Assembly: GCA_012522805.1 (NCBI GenBank)
Contig: JAAYJS010000019.1
Coordinates: 1-64,000, forward strand
Reading direction: 5' to 3'
DNA length: 64,000 nucleotides
From: Eubacteriaceae bacterium
GTDB lineage: Bacteria > Bacillota > Clostridia > Eubacteriales > Eubacteriaceae
Below the pieces are notes generated by a model, which saw only the letters and a list, made by a program, of their open reading frames with translations, was not told the origin of the DNA and made no database searches. This document shows, piece after piece, positions 55,913-64,000 of this stretch. The translations under genes were made by a program, and so were the position numbers. How positions within the stretch are numbered: position 1 is the first letter of the stretch; each line of letters opens with the position of its first letter.

Positions 55913-55974
55913 TTGCTAAACGAAGGATATTTTGCTATACTAGTGTGAGGATTAGAGGCCGAGGGCCTTTTTTT
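55913..55974 (+). promoter_or_regulatory. Promoter-like pair followed by a short terminator-like hairpin
   Basis: TTGCTA (55913-55918) and TATACT (55936-55941), 17 bases apart, precede AGGCC-GAG-GGCCT and seven T residues within 35 bases. Either a coincidence, a very short transcript, or the end of the OsmC unit. Confidence 0.5.
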
Positions 55975-55982
55975 ATTGCATG

Positions 55983-56011
55983 TTGACAGTGGTTTATCAT
56001 TTATGTTATTC
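55983..56011 (+). promoter_or_regulatory. Promoter of rpmG-secE-nusG
   Basis: TTGACA (55983-55988) and TTATTC (56006-56011), 17 bases apart, about 65 bases upstream of rpmG. Confidence 0.65.
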
Positions 56012-56077
56012 TAGCAAGGTGACAGATGAATAAGTAATGAAAACAATGTTATAGATATCTGAAGTGGAGGTGCTATT

Positions 56078-56227
56078 TTGAGAACAAGAATAACGTTAGC
56101 ATGTACAGAATGCAAGCAAAGAAACTACGATACGATGAAGAATAAGAAAAACACACCGGATCGTTTAGAAGAAAGAAAATATTGCAAGTTCTGTAAAACA
56201 CATACAACCCACAGAGAAACAAAATAA
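56078..56227 (+). CDS. rpmG: Large ribosomal subunit protein L33, zinc form
   Basis: 49 residues from TTG 56078 with GGAGG upstream. [17 protein letters not shown], then CKFC, gives the two zinc pairs of the C+ form. First gene before secE as in most Firmicutes. Confidence 0.95.
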   Translation: MRTRITLACTECKQRNYDTMKNKKNTPDRLEERKYCKFCKTHTTHRETK

Positions 56228-56238
56228 AGAGGAGTTAA

Positions 56239-56598
56239 ATGGCGGCAAAAGCTAAACAACCTAAAAAGAAAAGAACTGTTAAAACAGATACAAAACCAAA
56301 TCTAAAAAAAGATATAAAGGTTGAAACTGCCACTCGAAACGCGCCTGTAAAAACTCAAAGTGCTCCTAAAAAAACGGTTGGAAAAAAAGCGAAGACAGGT
56401 ATCTGGTTCCGTTTTACAAATTATATTAGAGGCGTTAGAACGGAATTAAAAAAAGTTACTTGGCTGAATCGCGAAGAATTACAACAAGCGTCTGGCGTTG
56501 TATTTGGCATCGTCGGTATTTCAGCGTTTACCGTTTGGGTTATGGACACAGGGTTGAGTTTTGTAGCAAAAATTTTACTTGATTTGTCGATCGGTTAG
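56239..56598 (+). CDS. secE: Protein translocase subunit SecE
   Basis: 119 residues. A lysine-rich N-terminal extension of about 55 residues is followed by the SecE core RGVRTELKKVTWLNREEL and one membrane helix. It clamps SecY. The extension is longer than the minimal Gram-positive form and is probably disordered. Confidence 0.95.
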   Translation: MAAKAKQPKKKRTVKTDTKPNLKKDIKVETATRNAPVKTQSAPKKTVGKKAKTGIWFRFTNYIRGVRTELKKVTWLNREELQQASGVVFGIVGISAFTVWVMDTGLSFVAKILLDLSIG

Positions 56599-56600
56599 TC

Positions 56601-57140
56601 ATGGGTTACGAGCAATACGAAGAGCCCCAATGGTATGTAGCCCATACCTACTCCGGTTACGAAAATAAAGTAAAGGCGAGTATTGAGGCGACAGTAGAAA
56701 ATAGAAATATGGAGGAATTAATCCTTCAGGTACAAGTACCGGTTCATGAAGTTGTGGAAGTAAAGGAAGGCAAGCGCATTTTAAAGGAAAAGAAACTTTT
56801 TCCCGGCTATGTGATTATCCAAATGTTTATGACCGATGAATCATGGTATGTGGTTAGAAACACAAGAGGTGTTACCGGCTTTGTCGGTCCGGCGTCTAAA
56901 CCGATCCCCTTATCGGAAGAAGAACTCAAAAGCATGGGTATCTTGGAAAAGAAAGTTGTCACCATCGACTTTTCCATAGGGGAAGAGGTGTCCATCATCG
57001 ATGGACCCTTCGAAGGATTTAGCGGATTTATTGAAGAGATCAATCCGGAAAAATCCATAGCAATTGTCAAAATATCGATGTTCGGTAGGGATACACCTGC
57101 AGAAGTCGCTTTTGAACAAATAAAGAAACTGAACACTTAA
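56601..57140 (+). CDS. nusG: Transcription antitermination factor NusG
   Basis: 179 residues. NGN domain ([41 protein letters not shown]) followed by the KOW segment [20 protein letters not shown]. Begins two bases after the secE stop. Confidence 0.97.
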   Translation: MGYEQYEEPQWYVAHTYSGYENKVKASIEATVENRNMEELILQVQVPVHEVVEVKEGKRILKEKKLFPGYVIIQMFMTDESWYVVRNTRGVTGFVGPASKPIPLSEEELKSMGILEKKVVTIDFSIGEEVSIIDGPFEGFSGFIEEINPEKSIAIVKISMFGRDTPAEVAFEQIKKLNT

Positions 57141-57180
57141 GGACCTATTCTTCAATTATCATCATAAAGGAGGTGGATTC

Positions 57181-57606
57181 ATGGCAAAAAAAGTTATAGG
57201 ACTCATTAAACTACAAATCCCCGCGGGGAAAGCAACCCCGGCACCGCCTGTAGGCCCGGCATTGGGTCAACACGGCGTAAACATTATGGGATTTTGCAAA
57301 GATTTTAATGCAAGAACGGCTGATCAAGCAGGTATGTTAATTCCTGTTGTTATCACAGTATTCCAAGATCACTCGTTTACTTTCATTACTAAAACACCGC
57401 CGGCATCAACTTTGCTGAAAAAAGCAGCAGGATTGGATAAAGCATCCGGTGTTCCGAACAAAACCAAGGTGGCTACAGTCAGTCAAGCACAGGTAAAAGA
57501 AATTGCTGAATTAAAAATGCCCGACTTGAATGCAGCCAATGTAGAATCAGCCATGCGTATGGTAGCCGGAACGGCACGTAGCATGGGCATTGTCGTTGAA
57601 GAATAA
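57181..57606 (+). CDS. rplK: Large ribosomal subunit protein L11
   Basis: 141 residues. [28 protein letters not shown] is the family start; the C-terminal domain binds the 23S GTPase-associated centre and ends MGIVVE. AGGAGG before ATG. Confidence 0.98.
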   Translation: MAKKVIGLIKLQIPAGKATPAPPVGPALGQHGVNIMGFCKDFNARTADQAGMLIPVVITVFQDHSFTFITKTPPASTLLKKAAGLDKASGVPNKTKVATVSQAQVKEIAELKMPDLNAANVESAMRMVAGTARSMGIVVEE

Positions 57607-57664
57607 ATTTTGGGTTTAGACCTTAAGTGGGAGGGGTTTCCCGATATCACCACAAGGAGGAAAT

Positions 57665-58366
57665 ATGAAAAGAGGAAAAAGGTATCAAGAGCTGGTAAAG
57701 AGCTATGATAAGTCTCAGCTTTATGATTTTAAAGAAGCCATTGCAATGGTTAAAAAAATGGCGAATACAAAATTCGATGAAAGTATCGAATTGCATGTTC
57801 GCTTAGGTGTCGACTCGCGTCATGCCGACCAGCAAGTAAGGGGTGCGTTGGTGCTGCCCCATGGTACGGGTAAAACCGTTAAAGTGCTGGTTGTCGCTAA
57901 AGGAGATAAACTTCAAGAAGCGGAAGAAGCCGGCGCAGATTACTTCGGTGAAGACGAATATCTAGAAAAAATCAACAACGAAGGTTGGTTTGATTTTGAC
58001 GTCATGATCACGACACCGGATATGATGGGTAAAGTAGGACGTTTAGGTCGCGTTCTAGGCCCAAAGGGTTTAATGCCCAATCCTAAATCCGGTACTGTTA
58101 CAACGGATATTAAAAAAGCAGTTGAAGATGTCAAAGCGGGTAAAGTAGAATACCGTTTGGACAAATCCAATATTATGCACGTTATGATCGGAAAAGCATC
58201 CTTTACCGAAGAGCAATTGTTGGAAAACTTAAACGTCCTTTTAGATGCGGTTAAAAAAGCAAAACCACCGGCAGCAAAGGGACAATATTTTAGATCCGTC
58301 ACCTTGACCAGTACCATGGGTCCTGGTGTCAAACTCAATGTAGCGAGCATAGCAAAAACAAATTGA
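57665..58366 (+). CDS. rplA: Large ribosomal subunit protein L1
   Basis: 233 residues. Seen: [22 protein letters not shown] and the ending MGPGVKLNV. It forms the mobile L1 stalk. Its stop codon overlaps the -35 box of the rplJL promoter. Confidence 0.98.
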   Translation: MKRGKRYQELVKSYDKSQLYDFKEAIAMVKKMANTKFDESIELHVRLGVDSRHADQQVRGALVLPHGTGKTVKVLVVAKGDKLQEAEEAGADYFGEDEYLEKINNEGWFDFDVMITTPDMMGKVGRLGRVLGPKGLMPNPKSGTVTTDIKKAVEDVKAGKVEYRLDKSNIMHVMIGKASFTEEQLLENLNVLLDAVKKAKPPAAKGQYFRSVTLTSTMGPGVKLNVASIAKTN

Positions 58367-58391
58367 CAAATCACTTTTTAAGTGATAATAT
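58363..58391 (+). promoter_or_regulatory. Promoter of rplJL
   Basis: TTGACA (58363-58368) and TAATAT (58386-58391), 17 bases apart, at the end of rplA. Confidence 0.85.
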
Positions 58392-58397
58392 ACTTAC

Positions 58398-58516
58398 GTT
58401 ATAAAAAAGACTGTTCATCCATAGACAGCAGGGACTAAAGTTTAAACATCCTGCCGAGGTTGAAGATAGATAAGATTTTTACGTCCTCTCTTCACCTTTT
58501 TGGAGAGGGCTTTTTT
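58398..58516 (+). ncRNA. L10 leader RNA
   Basis: A folded leader between promoter and rplJ with paired segments around CTGTTCATCC and GCAGGG and a closing terminator CCTCTC/GAGAGG (58485-58508) with a T-run. It fits the Firmicute L10 leader bound by L10(L12)4 to stop its own synthesis. Confidence 0.8.
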
Positions 58517-58553
58517 ATGCAGAAATTTCAATGCAAGGAGGTGTTGAGAGAAT

Positions 58554-59075
58554 ATGCCGAATATGGAAAAGAAACAAGCACTAGTGCAAGAAATAGTCGA
58601 AAAATTAAAGAACTCACAAGGAACTGTACTCGTAGATTATTGCGGTTTAAACGTAGCTGAAATTACCGATTTACGTAAACAATCCAGAGAAAACAATATC
58701 GACTACAAAGTTTATAAGAACACCATGGTTCGCTTCGCAGCAAAGGAAGCCGGCGTCGAAGGCCTTTTGGAACATTTAACCGGACCAAATGCCATTGCAT
58801 TTTGCGACTCCGATCCCGTTGCAGCAGCAAAGCTCATCAACAAATTTGCTAAAACTCATAAAGCTTTAGAAATTAAAGCAGGTATTGTCGAAGGGAAGGT
58901 CATTGATGTCGACGGCGTTATCAGTCTCGCTAAATTACCACCCAAAGAAGAATTGGTGGCAAAAGCATTGGGCAGCTTAAATGCACCCATCGCAGGATTT
59001 GTCAATGTATTAAATGCAAACATCAGAGGATTGGCTATTGCTTTAAACCAAATAGCCGAACAAAAACAAGCATAA
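58554..59075 (+). CDS. rplJ: Large ribosomal subunit protein L10
   Basis: 173 residues. SQGTVLVDYCGLNVAEITDLRK and the ending LNANIRGLAIALNQI are characteristic. It anchors L7/L12 dimers. AAGGAGGT lies 12 bases before ATG 58554, longer than usual. Confidence 0.96.
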   Translation: MPNMEKKQALVQEIVEKLKNSQGTVLVDYCGLNVAEITDLRKQSRENNIDYKVYKNTMVRFAAKEAGVEGLLEHLTGPNAIAFCDSDPVAAAKLINKFAKTHKALEIKAGIVEGKVIDVDGVISLAKLPPKEELVAKALGSLNAPIAGFVNVLNANIRGLAIALNQIAEQKQA

Positions 59076-59108
59076 GCTTAATCAACTTAAATATTGGAGG
59101 AAACCATT

Positions 59109-59492
59109 ATGAACGAAAAAGTTACACAATTAATTGAAGAAGTAAAAAATTTAACGGTATTGGAATTATCCGAATTAGTTAAAGCCTTAGAAGAAGAATT
59201 TGGCGTGAGCGCAGCAGCACCTGTTGGTGTCGTTGCAGCAGCAGCTGCTGCAGACGGCGACGAAGCGGCAGCCGAAGAACAAACTGAATTTGACGTTGTT
59301 CTGGCCAATGTTGGAGACAGCAAAATTAAAGTGATTAAAGTCGTTCGCGAAATCACCGGTCTTGGCTTGAAAGAAGCAAAAGCATTGGTTGATGAAGCAC
59401 CGAAGCCGATTAAAGAAGGCGCTTCTAAAGAAGAAGCAGATGAAATCAAAGCTAAACTTGAAGAAGTTGGCGCAGGCGTAGAATTCAAATAA
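59109..59492 (+). CDS. rplL: Large ribosomal subunit protein L7/L12
   Basis: 127 residues from ATG 59109 behind GGAGG. N-terminal dimer helix, alanine-rich hinge and the C-terminal [36 protein letters not shown] domain that recruits GTPase factors. A terminator follows. Confidence 0.97.
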   Translation: MNEKVTQLIEEVKNLTVLELSELVKALEEEFGVSAAAPVGVVAAAAAADGDEAAAEEQTEFDVVLANVGDSKIKVIKVVREITGLGLKEAKALVDEAPKPIKEGASKEEADEIKAKLEEVGAGVEFK

Positions 59493-59506
59493 GAATATTC
59501 CAACGA

Positions 59507-59532
59507 AACGCGACGAAAGTCGCGTTTTTTTG
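59507..59532 (+). terminator. Terminator after rplL
   Basis: AAACGCGAC pairs with GTCGCGTTT around GAAA, followed by more T. Confidence 0.93.
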
Positions 59533-59592
59533 TGTATTTATTGATTACTTAGGCTATAATAGAACAAATGCGTAACCTGAAAGGATCGTTAA

Positions 59593-61044
59593 ATGGTTGA
59601 GAAGAACAAAGATAAACTAGTTAAAGAAATAACATCAATGGATGAAAACTTTTCACAATGGTATACGGATGTTGTATCCAAAACAGAATTGGTAGATTAT
59701 TCGCCAGTAAAAGGGTTTATGGTTATACGTCCCTACGGGTATGCTATTTGGGAAAATATCCAAGCGGCATACGATAAACGCTTCAAGGAAACCGGTCATA
59801 AAAATATGTACTTTCCTTTATTGATACCGGAATCGTTATTAAATAAAGAAGCACAACACGTGGAGGGTTTCGCACCCGAAGTTGCATGGGTCACCCATGG
59901 TGGTAATAGAAAATTAGAGGAAAGGTTATGTGTCCGCCCAACCTCGGAAACCATTATTTGCAGTATGTATTCGAAATGGCTCCATACCTATCGTCAATTG
60001 CCGTATTTATACAACCAATGGTGTTCCGTCGTGCGTTGGGAAAAAACCACGAGACCGTTTTTGCGGACCTCCGAATTCTTATGGCAAGAAGGCCACACCT
60101 TGCATGAAACCCCGGAAGAAGCACAAGAAGAAACCATGCAAATGATTAATATTTATCGAGAAGTGGCAGAAAACGTGTTGGCAATGCCGGTGGTTGTCGG
60201 TTTGAAAAGCGAAAAAGAAAAATTTGCCGGTGCGGATAAAACCTACACCATGGAAGCTCTGATGCACGATGGACAAGCGCTGCAATCGGGGACTTCTCAC
60301 AACTTGGGTCAAAACTTTACGAAAGCCTTTGACATTCAATACTTGGACAGAAATAACGAACAAACCAACCCTTACCACACCTCTTGGGGTGTTTCAACAC
60401 GCCTGATTGGGGGTATTATCATGGTACATGGCGACGATAAAGGCCTGAACTTACCACCGGCCATCGCGCCGATTCAAGTGGTGGTTTTACCCATCGCACA
60501 ACATAAAGAAGGGGTATTGGATAAAGCTTACGAGATAAAAAAAGCCTTGGAAACAAACTTCAGAGTCGAAATTGACGACAGCGACAACTCTCCGGGTTGG
60601 AAATTCAATCAATGGGAGATGAAGGGTGTACCGATTCGTTTGGAGATTGGCCCCAGAGACATCAAAAACAACCAATGTATCTTGGCAAGACGGGACACCG
60701 GCGAAAAGATTGCGGTACCTTTAGATGAGTTAGAAACGACGTTAAAGGAATTGCTCGACGCGATCCAACAAAATTTATTCGACAAAGCTTTAAAGATGCG
60801 GGAAGAAAAAACATCCGTCGCATTGAATATGACCGAATTCGAGAAGAACTTAAAAGAAAATCCCGGATTTATCAAAGCCATGTGGTGTGGCGATGAAACC
60901 TGCGAAGACAGTATCAAAGAGGAGACCGGTGCAACCCTACGCTGCATTCCCCTAGAGGATGAGCAGGAAATTTTAGGCGAAGGCAAATGTGTTTGCTGCG
61001 ATAAACCGGCGGACAAAATGGCTTATTTCGCTAGAGCTTATTAA
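59593..61044 (+). CDS. proS: Prolyl-tRNA synthetase, archaeal/eukaryote-like short form
   Basis: 483 residues, shorter than the bacterial type that carries an editing insertion. Class II core: motif 1 region [26 protein letters not shown], motif 2 [22 protein letters not shown]. The C-terminal zinc-like domain has CGDETCEDS and CVCCDK and ends in the family YFARAY. This form occurs in a minority of bacteria, including many Clostridia. It heads a run of closely spaced genes to 63670. Confidence 0.95.
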   Translation: MVEKNKDKLVKEITSMDENFSQWYTDVVSKTELVDYSPVKGFMVIRPYGYAIWENIQAAYDKRFKETGHKNMYFPLLIPESLLNKEAQHVEGFAPEVAWVTHGGNRKLEERLCVRPTSETIICSMYSKWLHTYRQLPYLYNQWCSVVRWEKTTRPFLRTSEFLWQEGHTLHETPEEAQEETMQMINIYREVAENVLAMPVVVGLKSEKEKFAGADKTYTMEALMHDGQALQSGTSHNLGQNFTKAFDIQYLDRNNEQTNPYHTSWGVSTRLIGGIIMVHGDDKGLNLPPAIAPIQVVVLPIAQHKEGVLDKAYEIKKALETNFRVEIDDSDNSPGWKFNQWEMKGVPIRLEIGPRDIKNNQCILARRDTGEKIAVPLDELETTLKELLDAIQQNLFDKALKMREEKTSVALNMTEFEKNLKENPGFIKAMWCGDETCEDSIKEETGATLRCIPLEDEQEILGEGKCVCCDKPADKMAYFARAY

Positions 61045-61045
61045 A

Positions 61046-61627
61046 ATGAAAACATCTACTCAATTGATGAATCGCATACCCTTAGCTGTGGATGTGAAGG
61101 ATTTTGCAGAACAGGTTAACTGCAGAAGAAAACAACAAGTTAAAAAAATTGAAGCGCTACTCAAGGACTTGGGAGAAGAAGACGGTCCGGTAGTCATCTA
61201 TAAAAAATGTACTTTTACTCCTATGGATGAGACGCATTTTAAACTGGACGATGTACCGTTTGACAATAAAAACATATTGGAGCATTTGTCGCAAGTCGAT
61301 AATATTTTTGCCGTGATAACCAGTTGCGGTATGAATCTCCACGAAAAAACCTTAGAAAAGACCAACATGTTTGATCAATTTATTATGATGGAATTGTGTA
61401 AAGTAAGTGGTAACCAAGCTCGTCATGTTTTTGAATCCAAGGTTCAAGAAAGTTACGGACTGGAAGAAGGACGGTACTTTTTCCCCGGGGAAGACGGTTG
61501 GCAATTGGAAGATGGCAGAGGTATTTTCGCATTGATGCAAACAGAAGCCGAGGCTATGAGAATTACCTTGAACGAGCGCTGTATGGTCAGACCGCATTTT
61601 TCTTTGTATGGCTTGTATTGTGGATAA
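61046..61627 (+). CDS. Cobalamin-reactivation-like protein (MetH activation-domain family)
   Basis: 193 residues from ATG 61046, one base after the proS stop. The C-terminal half has FFPGEDGWQLEDGRGIF and CMVRPHFSLYGLY, reminiscent of the AdoMet-binding activation domain of B12-dependent methionine synthase (PGY and S-x-S-G motifs). The first half lacks a catalytic motif I know. Stand-alone relatives often accompany corrinoid methyltransferases in anaerobes, where they may help reduce or remethylate inactive cobalamin. The corrinoid cluster of this window is at 0.7-6 kb. Assignment is by pattern only. Confidence 0.68.
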   Translation: MKTSTQLMNRIPLAVDVKDFAEQVNCRRKQQVKKIEALLKDLGEEDGPVVIYKKCTFTPMDETHFKLDDVPFDNKNILEHLSQVDNIFAVITSCGMNLHEKTLEKTNMFDQFIMMELCKVSGNQARHVFESKVQESYGLEEGRYFFPGEDGWQLEDGRGIFALMQTEAEAMRITLNERCMVRPHFSLYGLYCG

Positions 61628-62168
61628 GCGACGTCTAAAGATAGAGTCTCAACTGGGCGCCTTTCCCGTTTATGATTTTCGTTGGATCGAAACCTCTCAA
61701 ATTGACTTTACACAAAAGGTGCGCACTGTTTGTGAGATGAACGATTGCGGCATGTACGGCAAGCGTTGGGTTTGTCCACCTGCTATCGGAAGCGTTCAAG
61801 CCTGCATCCAAAGGGCACAAAGCTATCCGAAGGCATTTATCTTTTCGACGGTAGCAGAACTTTCGGATGCCTATTACTTTGATGCCAGTTTAAAAAGCAG
61901 AAAAATGCACGAAGATGTGACGTACCGTATAAAAGAAATATTTGAAACCGTTTACCCCGATGTTTATGTGCTGTCCACCGGGTGTTTAACATGTCCATCC
62001 TGCACGTATCCCGAGGCATCTTGTCGTCATCCTGATATGGCATTTTCTACCATCGAAAGCCATGGCATTCATATTATGCAGTTGGCAAAACAGCTCGACA
62101 TGGATTTTGATATCGGTCCACAAATGGTTGTTTACTTTTCAATTATATTTTATTCTACGGAGGCATGA
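61608..62168 (+). CDS. DUF2284 metal-binding protein
   Basis: 186 residues. Cysteines cluster as CGMYGKRWVCPP near 47-58 and CLTCPSCTYPEASC near 125-138, the arrangement of DUF2284, thought to bind an iron-sulfur cluster. The start ATG 61608 lies inside the previous gene; a GTG at 61620 is also possible. Its function is unknown; neighbours hint at corrinoid or redox maintenance. The C-terminus overlaps no other gene. Confidence 0.82.
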   Translation: MACIVDKRRLKIESQLGAFPVYDFRWIETSQIDFTQKVRTVCEMNDCGMYGKRWVCPPAIGSVQACIQRAQSYPKAFIFSTVAELSDAYYFDASLKSRKMHEDVTYRIKEIFETVYPDVYVLSTGCLTCPSCTYPEASCRHPDMAFSTIESHGIHIMQLAKQLDMDFDIGPQMVVYFSIIFYSTEA

Positions 62169-62169
62169 A

Positions 62170-62781
62170 GTGAGCTCTGAAAGAATCAAAGGTCGAAAAA
62201 GAATCGAAGCCCAGCAAGAAAAAAGAAATCAATTGTGTTTGGAAATTTTACAGTGCCTGTATGCTCAATATCTTAGAGGATACGATTGTAAAATACACAC
62301 AGACATGATTGAAAAATACACTCGAAAATCAGAAAAAATGGGGTTGAATGTCCTCATGCCATCCAATGGAATGGATGACTATCAATACGCCCTCGCATTG
62401 TTATCCGGTAGCTTAGATGAAGAAATGGCTTTAAAGGGCACTGAAAATCCCTACGAAGAACCTTGTGGCAATATTCTGGTATTTCCGGATAAGAAAGATG
62501 AATATCCCATCTCTCAATCTTGGGCAGATGAAGCGACTTACGGCAATGCATGGGATGTATTTGACAATATTCTATTGGAGTTGGATCGAGCCAAATGTGT
62601 GGAATGTAAAATGAATTTACGCAACTTACGGTCATTGATTTGGGATGCAACCATGACTATAGAAGAAAAACAACCGTATTTTATAACCATGCTTCATTGG
62701 CTATCCACACAAGAGGAAAACATACAAATGGTTTTTGCGCCGATTTTTTTGCAATACGAAAGGTTAATCAATGATTTATAA
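62170..62781 (+). CDS. Unknown protein
   Basis: 203 residues from GTG 62170, which has GGAGG six bases upstream and begins two bases after the DUF2284 stop. Mostly charged and helical, with a cysteine pair CVEC near 163 and the stretch NPYEEPCGNILVFPDKKDEYP. No signal peptide or membrane helix. I recognise no family. It overlaps the kinase gene by 11 bases and is therefore cotranslated with it. Confidence 0.72.
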   Translation: MSSERIKGRKRIEAQQEKRNQLCLEILQCLYAQYLRGYDCKIHTDMIEKYTRKSEKMGLNVLMPSNGMDDYQYALALLSGSLDEEMALKGTENPYEEPCGNILVFPDKKDEYPISQSWADEATYGNAWDVFDNILLELDRAKCVECKMNLRNLRSLIWDATMTIEEKQPYFITMLHWLSTQEENIQMVFAPIFLQYERLINDL

Positions 62782-63670
62782 TTTCGGTTCTATAAATATC
62801 GATTACGTTTATGAAACACAACAGATCGTTCGACCGGGACAAACCATTTCTGCAAATACCAGAAAAATATTTCCCGGTGGCAAGGGCTTAAATCAATCCA
62901 TCGCTATGGCCAGAGCAGGAGCCGACGTGACCCATTTGGGTTATTACGGCAAGCAAGATGCAGTTTTTTTGGTGGAATTGTTGAAAGAAGCGGGTGTGCA
63001 AACCTACTTTTTAGAAGGCGTCGATGCAACCAACGGACATGCGTTTATTCAGGTCGATGCCTCTGGCGAAAACGCCATTGTCGTTTTTGGCGGTACCAAC
63101 CGCATGGTGGACGAGGCCTACGTTAAAAAAGTTGCAGATAAAATACAAGAAGGGGATTGGGTTATATTCCAAAACGAAATGTCCTGTACCGCTGAAATGA
63201 TGAAGGAAGTGCATCGAAGAGGTGGTAAGATCGTTTTAAACCCGTCGCCCTTTGATGAGGACATCCAAACATTTCCCTTAGAAAAAGTTTCACTTTTTTT
63301 CGTCAATAGCATAGAAGGCAAAGCCTTAACCGGAGAAGAGAGTCCGGAAACTATCTGCAAAGCGTTTGGAGAAATGTATCCACAAAGTGCCGTGGTCTTG
63401 ACCTTGGGAGAGAAAGGGGCTTTGTATTGCGACGGTATTCAAACCATCCAGCAGCCGGCGTACAAAGCCAAGGTTGTGGTAGATACCACCGGCGCAGGCG
63501 ATACCTTTACCGGTTATTTTGTAGCCGGTATCGCCCTTGGTCTTTCCGAAGAGCAAGCTTTGAAAAGAGCGGCCATTGCCGCTGCTTTGTCTGTGGAAAA
63601 AATGGGAGCGGCCTCGTCGATACCCTTATTAAAAGCTGTAGAAGATAGAGAAAAAATAACTTCAAAATAA
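62771..63670 (+). CDS. PfkB-family sugar kinase, ribokinase-like
   Basis: 299 residues. FPGGKGLNQSIAMARAG near 35-51 is the first PfkB motif and DTTGAGDTFTGYF near 238-250 the second, with the catalytic aspartate. Similarity to ribokinase is general, so ribose is likely but not certain; adjacent genes do not include a transporter. A terminator follows at 63683. Confidence 0.9.
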   Translation: MIYNFGSINIDYVYETQQIVRPGQTISANTRKIFPGGKGLNQSIAMARAGADVTHLGYYGKQDAVFLVELLKEAGVQTYFLEGVDATNGHAFIQVDASGENAIVVFGGTNRMVDEAYVKKVADKIQEGDWVIFQNEMSCTAEMMKEVHRRGGKIVLNPSPFDEDIQTFPLEKVSLFFVNSIEGKALTGEESPETICKAFGEMYPQSAVVLTLGEKGALYCDGIQTIQQPAYKAKVVVDTTGAGDTFTGYFVAGIALGLSEEQALKRAAIAAALSVEKMGAASSIPLLKAVEDREKITSK

Positions 63671-63682
63671 ATAAAAAGAAAA

Positions 63683-63717
63683 GGACCTTTCGTATCGATG
63701 CGAAAGGTCTGATTTTT
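63683..63717 (+). terminator. Terminator after the PfkB kinase
   Basis: GACCTTTCG pairs with CGAAAGGTC around eight bases, then GATTTTTG. Confidence 0.85.
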
Positions 63718-63731
63718 GAGGAATTACCCTT

Positions 63732-64000
63732 TTAAAGGGATTCCACAATCGATCCGTCAGCGGCAATTGTGATAATGGACCATGGAATCATTTTGCCGCT
63801 ATTCTGTATGGCTGTCGTAACAGCGTTTTGGAGTCCACCGCAGCAAGGCACTTGCATACGGGTTACTCTAATGGATTGGATGTCGTTATTTTTAATGATA
63901 GAGGTTAACTTATCCGCATATTGGACCATGTCCAATTTCGGACAACCGATAATGGTGACATGATCTTTCATGAAGTCCTGATGGAAGTTACCATATGCGT
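63732..64000 (-). CDS. Iron-sulfur (ferredoxin-like) protein, C-terminal part (5' end outside window)
   Basis: The frame stays open to the right edge. The visible 90 residues carry NFHQDFMK, then TIIGCPKLD and VPCCGG, the end of a family that begins with two 4Fe-4S cluster motifs (not in view) and includes cysteines in GCPKLD and VPCCGG. The N-terminal cluster motifs lie beyond base 64000. Function unknown, probably electron transfer in an anaerobe. Confidence 0.75.
   Translation of the reverse strand, partial: AYGNFHQDFMKDHVTIIGCPKLDMVQYADKLTSIIKNNDIQSIRVTRMQVPCCGGLQNAVTTAIQNSGKMIPWSIITIAADGSIVESL

Noticed and set aside
1-64000. CRISPR array or complete insertion sequence
   Set aside because: No series of evenly spaced repeats and no intact transposase frame was seen anywhere in the window.

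Overview
The window reads as chromosomal DNA of a low-GC, Gram-positive anaerobe of the Firmicutes (Clostridia or Tissierellia type). The evidence is strong AGGAGG ribosome-binding sites, the unbroken S10-spc-alpha ribosomal superoperon with a zinc-type S14, an ECF transporter module directly after rplQ, a T-box in front of ileS, an L10 leader in front of rplJL, and a set of anaerobe-type genes (corrinoid methyltransferases, LUD protein, LarE, DUF2284). No species is claimed.

Layout. 1-521: 3' end of tuf. 679-5961 (minus strand): two adjacent transcription units for a corrinoid-dependent one-carbon methyl transfer system. One encodes a short CobW-like GTPase, a histidine-tailed protein, a corrinoid protein, a UroD-family methyltransferase and a pterin-binding methyltransferase. 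The other encodes a second corrinoid protein and a GntR/UTRA regulator. Both promoters carry GTACGTA-type palindromes near the start of transcription, so the regulator probably controls both. 6108-8070: tRNA-Val and guaB (minus). 8300-12155: recD2, comF and degV (plus). 12393-27971: the ribosomal superoperon from rpsJ to rplQ, including secY, adk, map, a KOW protein, infA, rpmJ and rpoA. 28029-32288: ecfA1, ecfA2, ecfT, truA, rplM and rpsI.

32289-37070 is more accessory. It holds a duplicated hairpin-rich repeat, a P-type metal ATPase behind a CsoR-like operator, a short-chain dehydrogenase, and a tRNA-Arg with a tyrosine-integrase remnant at its 3' end. A small zincin follows. 37192-45641 carries an alanine/sodium symporter, a YtrA-type regulator with its ABC transporter, larE, tRNA-Gln, exodeoxyribonuclease III, an FGGY kinase, an ECF substrate-binding subunit and an anchored extracytoplasmic protein. 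45765-49264 is the T-box and ileS. 49649-54087 has a HAD phosphatase, a LUD protein, a patatin and murC. 54423-55842 has tRNA-Arg(CCT), a tiny membrane protein and two OsmC paralogues, the first frameshifted. 55983-59492 is the rpmG-secE-nusG-rplKA and rplJL block. 59593-63670 runs proS, a cobalamin-reactivation-like protein, a DUF2284 protein, an unknown protein and a PfkB kinase. The window ends inside an iron-sulfur protein gene.

How the parts connect: the corrinoid cluster at the left end and the reactivation-like and DUF2284 genes near 61-62 kb may serve the same corrinoid chemistry. The ECF A/A'/T module at 28-30 kb is the natural energy-coupling partner of the lone S subunit at 44.5 kb. 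No CRISPR array, complete insertion sequence or intact prophage was seen. Most of the window is core housekeeping. The least ordinary parts are the corrinoid cluster with its unusual GTPase and histidine-tailed partner, the duplicated intergenic repeat, and the cobalamin-related genes after proS.
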